A stretch of DNA of 64,000 nt from positions 70,640,097 to 70,704,096 of the forward strand of contig NC_071392.1 in the NCBI RefSeq assembly GCF_022682495.2, read 5' to 3'. This document shows, in pieces, positions 48,501 through 60,500 of this stretch. The notes under the pieces are model-generated. The model had not been told where the DNA came from. It was given only the letters and a program-made list of their open reading frames with translations, and searched no databases. The stretch's first letter is position 1, and the number at the start of each line of letters is the position of its first letter. This DNA is from Desmodus rotundus. Lineage: Eukaryota; Chordata; Mammalia; Chiroptera; Phyllostomidae. The position numbers and the translations under genes are program-made.

Positions 48501-51500
48501 AACAGAGGAACAGCGGGAACACACATTTCAGGGAAGGAAAGGTGGAGAGATAACACAAATCTCAAGAGCAGCAGGCTTCCACAAAAGAGAAGAAGTGACT
48601 ACACTGACAGAGAAGGGCTTTTCTTCCTCCTAAATTAATACTCAAGTCCCTGAGGGCACAAATTAAGAATAATCATAACCCACCCAAAAAGCTACTGGGC
48701 AGTGATCAACTTTTCTTTTCTGTAGCAAAAGGGTTTTGTTCATCCACAGAGGACACCCCTGTGTAGCGTGGTGCTCGGAGAGAGGCAAGAGTCCATTGAT
48801 TTTTCTGTCCCATTAGGTGTAGGCCACTGAAGTAGTGAGAAAAAACATTTAAATGACACAGCTAACATGGGTTGCAGTTTTTCAGTTTGTGATTATGAGG
48901 AGTGGTGTGCAAATCAAAGAGAATCAAATCAATAAATGACCTTGACAAAGCCTCCTACAAAACGCAAGTGGTCTCTTTATGCAGTTGGGTAAAAGCATCA
49001 AAGATGTATTAGAAACTGGCTGATGATACTTTGTTCAGATTTCTTGACCTGAATTTCTTCATCTCTGTGAACTTGTTGAGTTTTTAACATTTGATAACCA
49101 GTGGAAGTCAATGTTTGTTGTGTTAAAAGTATAAACTATTGAATGAATACTTTAAAAAAATCTTTAGATTGATCCTCTTAAGGAGAATAAAGGGTTATTA
49201 TAGAATTCATAATAGATGACTGGTTCAAAGCCTTGATTGGACTCATTTAAAATCATATTCAACTTCTGGCCAAGATGGAGGCGTAGGTAGACACACTGTG
49301 ACTCCTTGCACAACCAAAAGAAGGACAAAAACAATTTAAAAACAAAAAACAACCAGAACTGACAGAAAATTGAACTGTATGGAAATCTGACAACCAAGGA
49401 GTTAAAGAAGAAACATTCATCCAGACTGGTAGGAGGGGCGGAGACGGGCAGCCAGGCAGAGAGGACTTGCGGCAAGGCCGAGGCTGGCAGACCCAGTGAA
49501 GCCACAGCTGGTGGAGCAGGTGGTCCCTCATTCACGTGCGGATAAACTGGGGAAAGCAACTGGGGGGCGAGACAGACCACGAAACCCAGAGCTCCAGTGC
49601 AGGGAAATAAAGCCTCAAACGTCTGATTGAAAACACCAGTGGGACCCTGGCTGGTGTGGCTCAGTCAATTGAGCACTGTCCTGCCAACCAAAAGTTTGCC
49701 AGTTTGATGCCCAGTCAGGGCATATGCCTGGGTTGCAGTCCAGGTCCCCAGCTGGGGGCATGCGAGAGCCAACTAATCAATGTTTCTCTCCCTCCCTTTC
49801 CCTCTGTCTAAAAATATATAAATGAAGTCTTAAAAAAAAAGAAAAGAAAAGAAAACACCTGTGGGGGTTGAGGCAGCAGCAGGAGAAACTCCCAGCCTCA
49901 CAGGAGAGTTCATTGGAGAGACCCACAAGGTCCTAGAATGCACACAAGACCACCCACCCTGGAATCAGCACCAGAGGGCCCAGTTTGCTTGTGAGTAACA
50001 GAGGAAGTGACAGAAAGCCGGCAGAGAGCAGAGCAAGTGCCATTGTTCCCTCTCCAACCCCTCTCCCACATACAGCACCACATACAGTGCAACAACGTGG
50101 GTTACCACGCCCTGGTGAACACCTAAGGCTCCACCCCTTATTGCGTAACTGGCTAGTTGAGACCAAAAAAAAAAAAGGCCCGAATAAAAGCACAGATCAA
50201 AGCTCCAGAAACAATACAACTAAGCAATGAAGAGATAGCCAACCTATCAGATGCACATTTCAAAACACTGGGATTTGGGATGCTCACAAAATTGGTTGAA
50301 TTTGGTCACAAATTAGATGAAAAACTGAAGGCTATGCTAAGTGAAATAAAGGAAAAGGTACAGGGAACCAACAGTGATGGGAAGGAAGATGGGACTCAAA
50401 TCAACGGTGTGGACCAGAAGGAAGAAAGAAACATTCAACCAGAACAGAATGAAAAAACAAGAATTCAAAAAAATGAGGAGAGGCTTAGGAACTTCTGGGA
50501 CAACTTTAAATATTCCAACATCCGAATCATAGGAGTGCCAGAAGGAGAAGAGGAAGAACAAAAAATTGAAAGCTTACTTGAACAAATAATGAAGGAGAAC
50601 TTCTCCAATCTGGCAAAGGAAATAGACTTCCAGGAAGTCCAGGAAGCTCAGAGAGTCCCAAAGAAGCTGGAACCAAGGAGGAACACACCAAGGCACATCA
50701 TAATTACACTACCCAAGATTAAAAATAAGGAGAGAATCTTAGAAGCAGCAAGAGAAAAGGAGAGAGTTACCTACAAAGCAGTTCCCATAAGACTGTCAGC
50801 TGATTTCTCCAAAGAGACCTTACAGGCAAGAAGGGGCTGGCAAGAAGTATTCCAAGTCATGAAAGGCAAGGACCTACATCCAAGATTACTGTATCCAGCA
50901 AAGCTATCATTTAGAATGGAAGGGAAGATAAAGTGCTTCTCAGATAAGGTCAAGTTAAAGGAGTTCATCATCACCAAGCCCTTATTCTATGAAATGTTAA
51001 AGGGACTTATCTAAGAAAAAGAAGATAAAAGATATGAACAGTAAAATGACAGCGAACTCACAGTTATTAACAACCACACCTAAAACAAAAACAAAAGCAA
51101 ACTAAGCAAACAACTAGAACAGAACAGAACCACAGAAATAGAGATCACATGGAGGGTTATCAACAGGGGAGTGGTAGGGGGAGAGAGGGGGAAAATGTAC
51201 AGAGAATAAGTAGAATAAATGGTAGGTAGAAAATAGACAGGGGGAGGGTAAGAATAGTGTAGGAAATGTAGAAGCCAAAGAACTTATGTGTATGACCCAC
51301 GGACCTGAGCTAAAGTGGGGGAATGTGGGTGGGAAGGGGTGTGCAGGGTGGAGGGGAATAAAGGGGGGAAAATGGGAGAACTGTAATAGCATAATCAATA
51401 AAATATATTTTAAAAAAATAAAACAAAATCATATTATTCACTACTCAGAGAAATTTTATGTTCAGGATAAAAAGATATAAAATATTATAGTTCAACAATC

Positions 51501-54500
51501 CACATACTATTTAGATTCAGTGAAGTTCAACCAAAACCACAACATAGAATTTTATTCTCCAAAGTTAAGCATAGTAAAGAAAATGTTCTCTTTACATGTC
51601 TATGTATTATGGTGCTAAATGTGGATCTTAAAATCTGTATTATGCCTCTGGTTTTTAGTTTTGACATTTGAAAAACTCTAACCTTGTCTAGCTTCAGGAA
51701 TTAATTAAAAGATATTTTTACTTAGCAATTGAAAGAACTGCAGATTAATAAATCACTTCAAGTTTTATGAACTCAACACTGAGTCCTCCTGAATATTAGA
51801 GACAATGTTAGGCATGGGGGCACTGAGGTGATAAGGTGGACAGACATAAAGAAGAGTAGACATTGTATAAATATTTGTAAAAAAACTTACTATAAAATCT
51901 ATCTTAACTGTTTTCTGTGATGTTTACTATGGTATCATATACAAAAAGATGATTAAAATGATTTTGTATTCAAATAACAAAAACTTTATAATTTACCACA
52001 ACAGGTTAAAAGCAGGCCCAAAGCCACAAGTAGTCAATATTTTGAAGACTACACTAATTAGGTTATGTAATGGACTGTGGATTGACTTTGCATGTAGTTG
52101 CTCCATTCTGTGGCTATACTTTACTTGTCCTATACACTTTGGTCAAAACTGAGGCAAAATTCCCTTGTATCAGTCAAAACGTTCATTTCGTCTAAGTCTT
52201 AGACTGGGGATTGGTGAGATTAACTGGTTTATCACCTGAGGTGACTAAAGATTTAGAACTACAATTCTAAAACCCATGACCTACAAAAAAACCCATGACC
52301 CTTGATATCTACAAGTTCTTTTGCATAACTTTTCCACCCTCCCTTCACTCTTCTGGTCTTGCATCTTTGTGTGTTGCCCTGAATCAATCTGGACATTAAG
52401 ACCTGGTCATTTTTCGCATTCCCTCTCCTCTTACCAAAAAAATACCATCTTGCATTTAATATTTCATTTATTTGGTAACATAATTTAAGAAGTCACAAGA
52501 AGCCACATTGTACCTCATTACCTTCCAACTGTCTTCTCACTCTCTTGTTCTCCTAGCAATACAAAAAACCTCCATTTTACTGGCAGAAAACAATTCTCCC
52601 TACACTGAGGATCCTTCAGAATCTCAGATTCAACCCTAACAACTTATCAGTTATTTATAAGAAACAAAAAAAATTTCCTTCCTAATGGGAATTCTTGTGT
52701 CCAAATTTTCCAGATCTCACCTTTGTTGTTGCTGTTGTTAGACCTTATGTTGGAGTGATATAACGCATGGGAAACAGTAACGGTCTTCAATCGGCTCCAG
52801 AGTCGCTATTATATGTTGGGACTTAATCTACTTTTGGACTCTTTGTAATTCAAAAGTGTTTAGTATTGGGGTAGGGATGGGGGGCAGGGTAAAAAGGCAT
52901 AAGAATAATAGACATTGTAAAAGTATTTACAAGAAGAATTTAAAATAGTTTGTGGGAAACAAAGCAGCAGAGGCAGCACAAGTGGGAAATCCTACAGAAG
53001 GTGCAGCGCCTCTTCCCTGTCCACTGGCAGCTCAGAGGCTTCAGGCAACTTCAAACACTCTCGTGCCCTGGGTCCCTGCTGTCCTCCTTGGTAAGCTTAA
53101 CAATCAGCCACATAAGGAACACAGGCCCCAGTGATGTAATTGGTTTCAACATAAAACAACTTGCTAAAGGAGTAAGTTTATTTAAACTATGAATCTGGAG
53201 ACATATGAACAGGATGGCTTCAATATAGTAGACTCATCTTTTCTCACATGAAGATATTCAAGAATTTGAAATGACAGTATCTACACTGTGTAACTTCTTG
53301 GAATATCTGAAGTATAAAATTATACAATATTTCTGTCCCTCATTTTTCCTCCCTGCCTTCTTCCACAAGAATTTATAAATACCCTGTGATAAGTTCTGTG
53401 CTAAGATATGAGAATACAGAGATTATAATAGCTCTTGCCTTCAGAAGCTCAGAATCTAGGAAGGATTCAGACATCTAAATAGGTATAATAAAAACTGACC
53501 ACAATGTACTAAGAGAGAAGTGAGACAGGCTCAGGAAAGCATATAGTGCGGGCTAAATTAGGAGGAAAAGTGGATCCTTTCTGGAACAAAGGGTGACTGA
53601 GCTTGTCTGAAGAGTGAGTAACTGGCTACTGAAGCAGGAAGTAAAGGATGTTCCAAGTAGAGGTAAGACCAGATGTAAAAGCATCAAGAGCCCATGATCT
53701 TTCTGAGGATGTACGAGCAGTAATTGAGCACAGCTGGAGCAGTGTAGCTGTAGTGTGCAAGGAGACAACAGTGGGGTGGGGCAGGTGTTCTGAGAATCAA
53801 TTATGAAAATCCTTCCCTGAGGGCAGTGAGGAGGGGCAGGGGCAGGTGGTATTTAATGAGGTCCCTGTGGCAGTGGCAGCAGTGTGGAGGAGGGAATTGA
53901 GAAGTGAGACTGGAGGCCAAGATCCTAATTTGGAGACATAAAGTAACCCAGGTGAGGAGGACATCCAGAATTATTTAAATCAATGTCAAGCTCACACACA
54001 CAAGATAAGCCCTGTCTCATTACAGCCTCCCAGGGGAGAAAGGGCAGCAAGAGAGAGGAGCTGCCCACTGCAAATCCTCAGAAGCCCCTGCTCCCTGCAT
54101 TTTCCAGTAGGATCACAAGGCATTCCGCCAAGACGCAGATTAGCTGCAGATCACGTCTTTGCCTACAAGGCCTATGTGGATACATGTGAAGCATCCGAGT
54201 ACCGTGACAGAACCACTGCCTTACAGTTGTAGCAGTGGGTTTGGGAATGCAGAAACGAAGAATTGAAGAGACTGTTAAAGTAAAAGAACAAACAAGTTGG
54301 TGGTTCCTAGGATATCAAGCATAACACCTTGCTTTCTGCCCGAAGCAACTGAGTAGATGATGAAACATTCGCAGAGATAAATGATGTGAGTGCTAAGGAA
54401 CAGGGTAAGTTTAGAGGTGAGGGATGAAGGAATGGTGAGACGATATGGCTTCAGGGTTGACTGGAGGTGGACTCTGGGGACATCCAAAGAGCAATGACAG

Positions 54501-57500
54501 TGGGCATTTGGGTATGTGATTTTGGAAGCTCCTCAGACAGGTCAGGTCCGGCCTGGAACTGCAGGGAATTCCAGGATTTAGGTAGTAGTTCAAACCACAA
54601 GAAAAACTGAGATCAAACAAGAGGATGTACAGTTAAAATAACAGGAGGGCATTTCTAGTAAAAAAATATATATACACAGTTTTTGAAAACAAATGCTCTC
54701 AAACAAGAATCCTACAACTAGAATACCCACAGGCGAGTATCTTGAAGAACACCATTCTTTTTCTTCTTGTAGCTGGTTGGCTTTCAATTGTTTGGAAGAT
54801 CAGGTTTATAAAAGGAAAGTGGTCACTATGGAAACAGGCTATTTAATATCAAACAAGCGATTTCACCTCAAAAGGGTAATTACTTTAGCGTTTCCCTTAA
54901 TTGCACATTTTCATGGTTTTCAATAACCATATATCCTTTTGGTCAGAAATTTCCAATCAGTTAATGACCTGGTAAGCAGGAGGAAAAACACTAATCAATA
55001 GCTATTTCCCCAGGTTGCTCACTGTAGCGGCACCCCAGACAAGACATTTTGTGAATTTAATATTCCATTTTATCGGCGCGTGCAATTCACCTGATTTCTA
55101 TAGCCAGACTAAATCTAAGTGAACAGTTACAAGGACATTGTCTACATTTTCTTCCTTCATTGGTCCCTTCAGCTGAGAATGAACATGTTAATTTCATGTT
55201 ACTTATCCATCATTATTCTATGCTGCAGTTAAAATCTAACAGTGTATCACAAAAAAGAAAAAATACAGGGAGGATTTTTAAAAATATGTCACCGAAACAC
55301 TAAACAAAATTCCTGCAAGTTCTTAAAATGTATATCTTTTAGTTACTTTGCATTTTTAAACTGAGGCTATACTGATATTTAAATAATTAGTACTTCACTA
55401 ACCTTATTCAAAAAAGCTTGTATCATTGCTTCCTGGTTTGCATTAGAAGCAATGTATCTATGTCTCCCAATGGAAGCAATAATTTGGCTCTCTTTTTCCA
55501 GAAGTTCACACAAAGCAGCTTTCCTTTCGGCTCCAGTGAAAGATTGGTTAATTCGTCCCAGTTCTTCTTGTTGCCAGACTAGAGGAATAACATGGCAGAC
55601 TCAAGTTTTAAAATCCCACATCTTTACAGAGTATTTTTTTACCATCACATCCTGACAAGCGGTATTTTATTTTTGTATCAATTTAAATAAAATTATATAT
55701 GAATAGAATCATTCACAGTGTGCATCTGATATATGAAAAAATGAGGTGAAATAGAAGCTGAGAGACTAAACAATAAAAGTAGTCAAACAAACAGAAGCCA
55801 AAGAACAGCAATATAGATAATGTCAACTTGTGCCTCCAGGTAAGTATGCCCATGGATTCCTCCCCAAAGGCAGCAGGTGTGTCCAGACGTGCAGGTTTAC
55901 ACAACTTCAGCCTCACCCAAGACACCCTCACCCCTGAACATATCAGAACATGCTGAATGGTCTGACCCCACGAATCAGCCTTTCTTTCCAGACGTCTCAT
56001 TCTCTTCTCTCCTAATCCATACAGGAACCATAGTTTCAGGCTATAGCTAGACCTTGCCTTAACTTTCTTTCTATTCTGATGGCTGCACTAAAAGAAAAAT
56101 CTGTTTTTTAACTGTACTTTTTACTTCATCTCCTGTTTCCTCACAACTTCTAGTCCCCTCTTTCTAATTAAATGAGACCATAAAAATGACAGCTGCTTCC
56201 TATGTGCCAGGCTCTGTCCTAAGTGCTTCTTGCATGTATGAACTCATTTACTCTCCTGACAAACCAGCGAATAGGTGCTACTATTACCCTGTATTTTATA
56301 CAAAAGGAAACAGGAGAAGAGAGACTATTTAACTTGTTCGGGTGACCAGGACTAAACCTCTGGCAGTGTGGCTCCACGGTCCATGACCTTGACTGCTCTC
56401 TGCCTCTCAAAAATATGTCACCTTTTGAGTTCCTTTTCAATGCAAACTTATTTGTTGATTTACTCTGGAGAGCCACCTTTACTTAATTAGCCATCTAATT
56501 CTTTCCTCTTACATAAAGATAATTTATAATTGCATTGTCAGAAGGACGACGTTTTAGACACTCATGAACTGTATTGTGGCCGTAGAATCGAATCTATTTT
56601 TTCTGAACTTTAAAAACAAACCTGGCTCACTTATCTGGTTATTATACATGCCAAAATTCTATCACTTTTTTGCCAGTTCATAATATCCAATAACCACTTT
56701 TGAGATGCTATGTGAAAGGAACTCTTTAAGGTTTGATGTGAGAAAGACATACGCCTTATTGAAGGAACTAACGTGTTTCCTTGCTTCTTCCCAGTTGGGT
56801 AAACTGTAAAATCCTTCCACAAGAACAGAATGTCTGCTTCTCTTTCCATTTCTCTTTGCCCAAAAGCCTGACATTTTTTTTCACCATTAGGCTTAAAGAC
56901 TTCCTTTGGGTACATCTTTTCTTGACATATGAGATTACTTTCCCTTATCTTCCATGAGATATGATTCAATCAAGTAAAATGCTTTGTTATATTCCAGACA
57001 TGATTAGTTTTCCAGCATGTTACAGGGATAGTGCAGAATATATAAATTACATTTATATATTATTTATATAATTAGAAATTATATTTTTCTGCTATTAAAA
57101 TGCCAAATTACTTTAACGTCAGTCTTTGCAATGAAAAGTATATATCTGAAGCCATAGCCATTTCTGCTAACCACTGCTTTTCATGACATCCTGTTTCACA
57201 GTGTAATCAGACCATTTCTTCTTCCTCTTAAAATTCAATTTGAAATCATCCTGATCAGGTAATAACTTGCCAGTCATGTTCCGTATAAGGATCTACTCTG
57301 TCCCTCACCAGGAATACGTTCTTCAAACCCTGTATGGCTTGGTCTGTCCAAAGAGGATTTGTAAATAAAGAGCTAAATAATGTTATGCAAGTGCAGGAAA
57401 CCCATAATTGATGAGTTTATCATTTAAGAGTAGCAACCAAAAGGAACTTTTAAAAATTGAATAAATTCCATATACCAAAAGGTAGTATACGAATGAAGAG

Positions 57501-60500
57501 AAAAGTTGTTTGCTTGTGGAAATAATAACTGAAAATATTTATTTCATTATATGGATATTCCCAGAAAGCAGAAAAAAATGGAATGATACTAGCAAGCTTA
57601 TTTTACTTCCCAGTTTTACATTAGAAGCCTTTCAGCCCAGCAATACATTTAGGCCACTAGGGTATTATTTAAGGTATTCTGCCAACCTCAAAGAGTAAGA
57701 TATTCTCCATCAGATGAACCACCTCCCTGTAAATCTGTAATGAGGGATGGAACATGGCACCAGAAACAGACCATGTTCCAGCTACTGATAAGAAATAGAA
57801 AAACACGGGAATCAGGAGCAGCGAGACAAAATAAATTTGATAACTCATTTGACCATTTCCAGAACTGTACATAGAAGACATTGAGAAACAAGAGAAATTC
57901 TGCCCCCCTTTCATAAAATAAATTCGCTACGGGCGATTTAAAAAAACGTGATGATATATTAGTTTTTGGGGGCAGCTATAATAAAGTACCATGGGATGGG
58001 TGACTTAAACAAAAGAAATGTATTTCCTCAAAGTTCTGGAGGATAGAAATTCAAGATCAAGAGGATGGCAGTTAGTTTCTTCTGAGGGCCTCTCTCCTAG
58101 GCTTGTAGATGACCGTCTTCTTTGGTGTCTTCGTATGGTCTTTTTTCTGTGCATGGCTGTTTCCTAATCTCTTCTTTTTGAAGAACACCAGTCAAATATC
58201 TTACGTCCCACTCAGAGGACCTCACTCATTCTTAATGAACTCTTTAAAGGCCCCATCTCCATGAACAGTCATTCTGACGCACTGGAGATTAGGAATTCAA
58301 CATACGAATTTTAGGGGAACAAAATTCAGCCCATAACAAATGCCAATTAACCCTCAATATTTTTTAAAGAAAATGATATTAAAGAAATTGGTTCATTTGA
58401 AAAAATATATTCATCTCCTTAATTTATCTTCTTTGACAAATGACCTAATATCCAGAGTCTGAAGTTCAATTACAAAATGGAAGTGTAAGACTAGTATTTA
58501 AAGTCCACACACATTTTAAAATTTCTGAGATCTAATTACAATTTGAAAATTAAAAAATAACAGAACATACATCTTTTCCACCATTTCCAGTTCATATGCA
58601 TCTTCTTTTTAAAATTCTCATCACTAAACAAACAAACAAAACCCCCCAAAATGAATAAATTTCTCATCACAGACTGGAAGCCTGAACTTCCAAGAAAGCC
58701 TGAAGAACCAAGAAAGATTCAGACTCCCAGGCCAGATGTCAGTGAACTGGGCCCACGGAGTCTCCAGAAGTTAAAAGTTGAGGTACCTTAAGATCAAAAG
58801 ATAATAATTACAGTCAGAAAACATGGTTAACTCAAGTCAAAACAAAGAAAAAGTTTAGAAGATTCAGTTCAACACATTTACTAGATATACGAGCAAGGTC
58901 CTATCAGATGCCATAGGTAAAAAGGTGAACAATTAAGAGAGGTGTGTACAGAGAATAATGGGGCACGGAAAAGTGGCTCTGAGTTTTATCCATGCTGTCG
59001 GGAGAGGTTTCTCAAGGACATTGACCCCTATACTGAGTCTGAGATATGAGTGACAATTCAGATTGATGGATAGATAAGTAAATGAAAGAATGAATGAATG
59101 AATAATACATAAAATTTTAAAAGACAAAAAATCAAACATGTTTGCATGGATATAGTCTTGTATCTGACTCATTATATTATCTTATACAGTTAAATCCATT
59201 TGTTAAGTTGATATCATTTCATTTCATAACCAAGGGACACATTATTCGAAGGAAATGTTAAAATTCATATTAGGCAATGTAATTCAAACTATGCAATTTC
59301 CACTCTTGGCCACAAGAGGGCAGCAGTTTGAAATACTAGAGTTAAGAACAAGGACAGAACCTATACTATTAAATAGAAGAGTGGTATAAATTACTGAGCT
59401 TGTGAACCAGAAATTTTAACTACAGCAAAACAGACTTAAAAAATATTAATCTGAGAGTTTAAATTTAGAATTGTAAGACTAGAAGAAAACTGAGAAATGT
59501 GTTTTATATGAGAAATTTCACTTTTATTTTCCATAGAAATAAAAAAATATATTTGTTCTACTTTAATATGGAAAATCTATATAAAATCATTTACTATATA
59601 CAGTAACTAAGACATGCATAGATCTTTGTACTTTTTAAAGTACTTTCATGAATGTAACATTTTATATTTTTCCCTTTATATAGCCTTCTGAAGTCAATAT
59701 GTCAGAAATTATTAATTTCTTTTATAGATGAAGAAACTGAGGCTTAGAAAAAATAAATAACTTTGACTTTCAGCCAAGATGGAGGCATAGGTAGATACAC
59801 TTTATCTACTCACACAAACAAAAGAAGGACGACCAAAAAGTTAAAAACCAAAAATAACCAGAACTGCCAGAAAACCGAACTGTATGGAAGTCTGACAACC
59901 AAGGAGTTAAAGATGAAACATTCATTTAGACCAGTAGGAGGGGCAGAGATGGGCAGCTGGGGCAGAATGAACATGCAGCAAGTTGGCAGCTTGAGGACCA
60001 GGAGGTCCCACATGCGTGCAGATAAACAGGGAGGAACAACTGGGGAGCGAGACAGACCAGGGTTCCAGTGTAGGGAAATAAACCTCCACAATCTCTGGAT
60101 GTATAAACCTGTGGGAATTGTGGCAGCAGGAGAAACTCCCAGCCTCACAAGAGAGTTCATTGGAGAGACCCACAGGGTCCTAGAATGTACACAAACCCAT
60201 CACCAGGGAATCAGCACCAAAAGGGCCCAATTTGCATGTGCGTAGCAGGGGAAGTAACTGAAAGCCAGCTGAGAGCTGAGCAAGTGCCATTGTTCCCTCT
60301 CTGACTCCTCCCCCACATTACAGTGCGACCACAAGCTACGTGGGTTGTGCCACCCTGGCGAACATCTAAGGCTCTTCCCCTTACTACTTAACAGGTGGGC
60401 CTAGACAAAAAAAAAAAATTGGCCTGAACGAAAGAACAGATCAAAACTCCAAAAACAGAACTAAGCAATGAAGAGATAGCCAATCTATCAGATGCAGTTC

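Larger units (their letters stand above)
49260..51424 (+). mobile_element. Half-L1 (HAL1-like) copy 2
   Basis: Same plan as copy 1: 5' UTR (from CAACTTCTGGCCAAGATGG), ORF1 (50184-51014), 3' UTR and A/T-rich tail. Flanked by the 11-bp duplication AAAATCATATT (49249-49259 and 51425-51435). A VES SINE (49644-49850) is nested in the 5' UTR; without it the element is about 1.95 kb. ORF1 is followed by the same 3' UTR start as in the other copies (GGACTTATCTAAGAAAAA). Antisense to IQUB. Confidence 0.92.
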
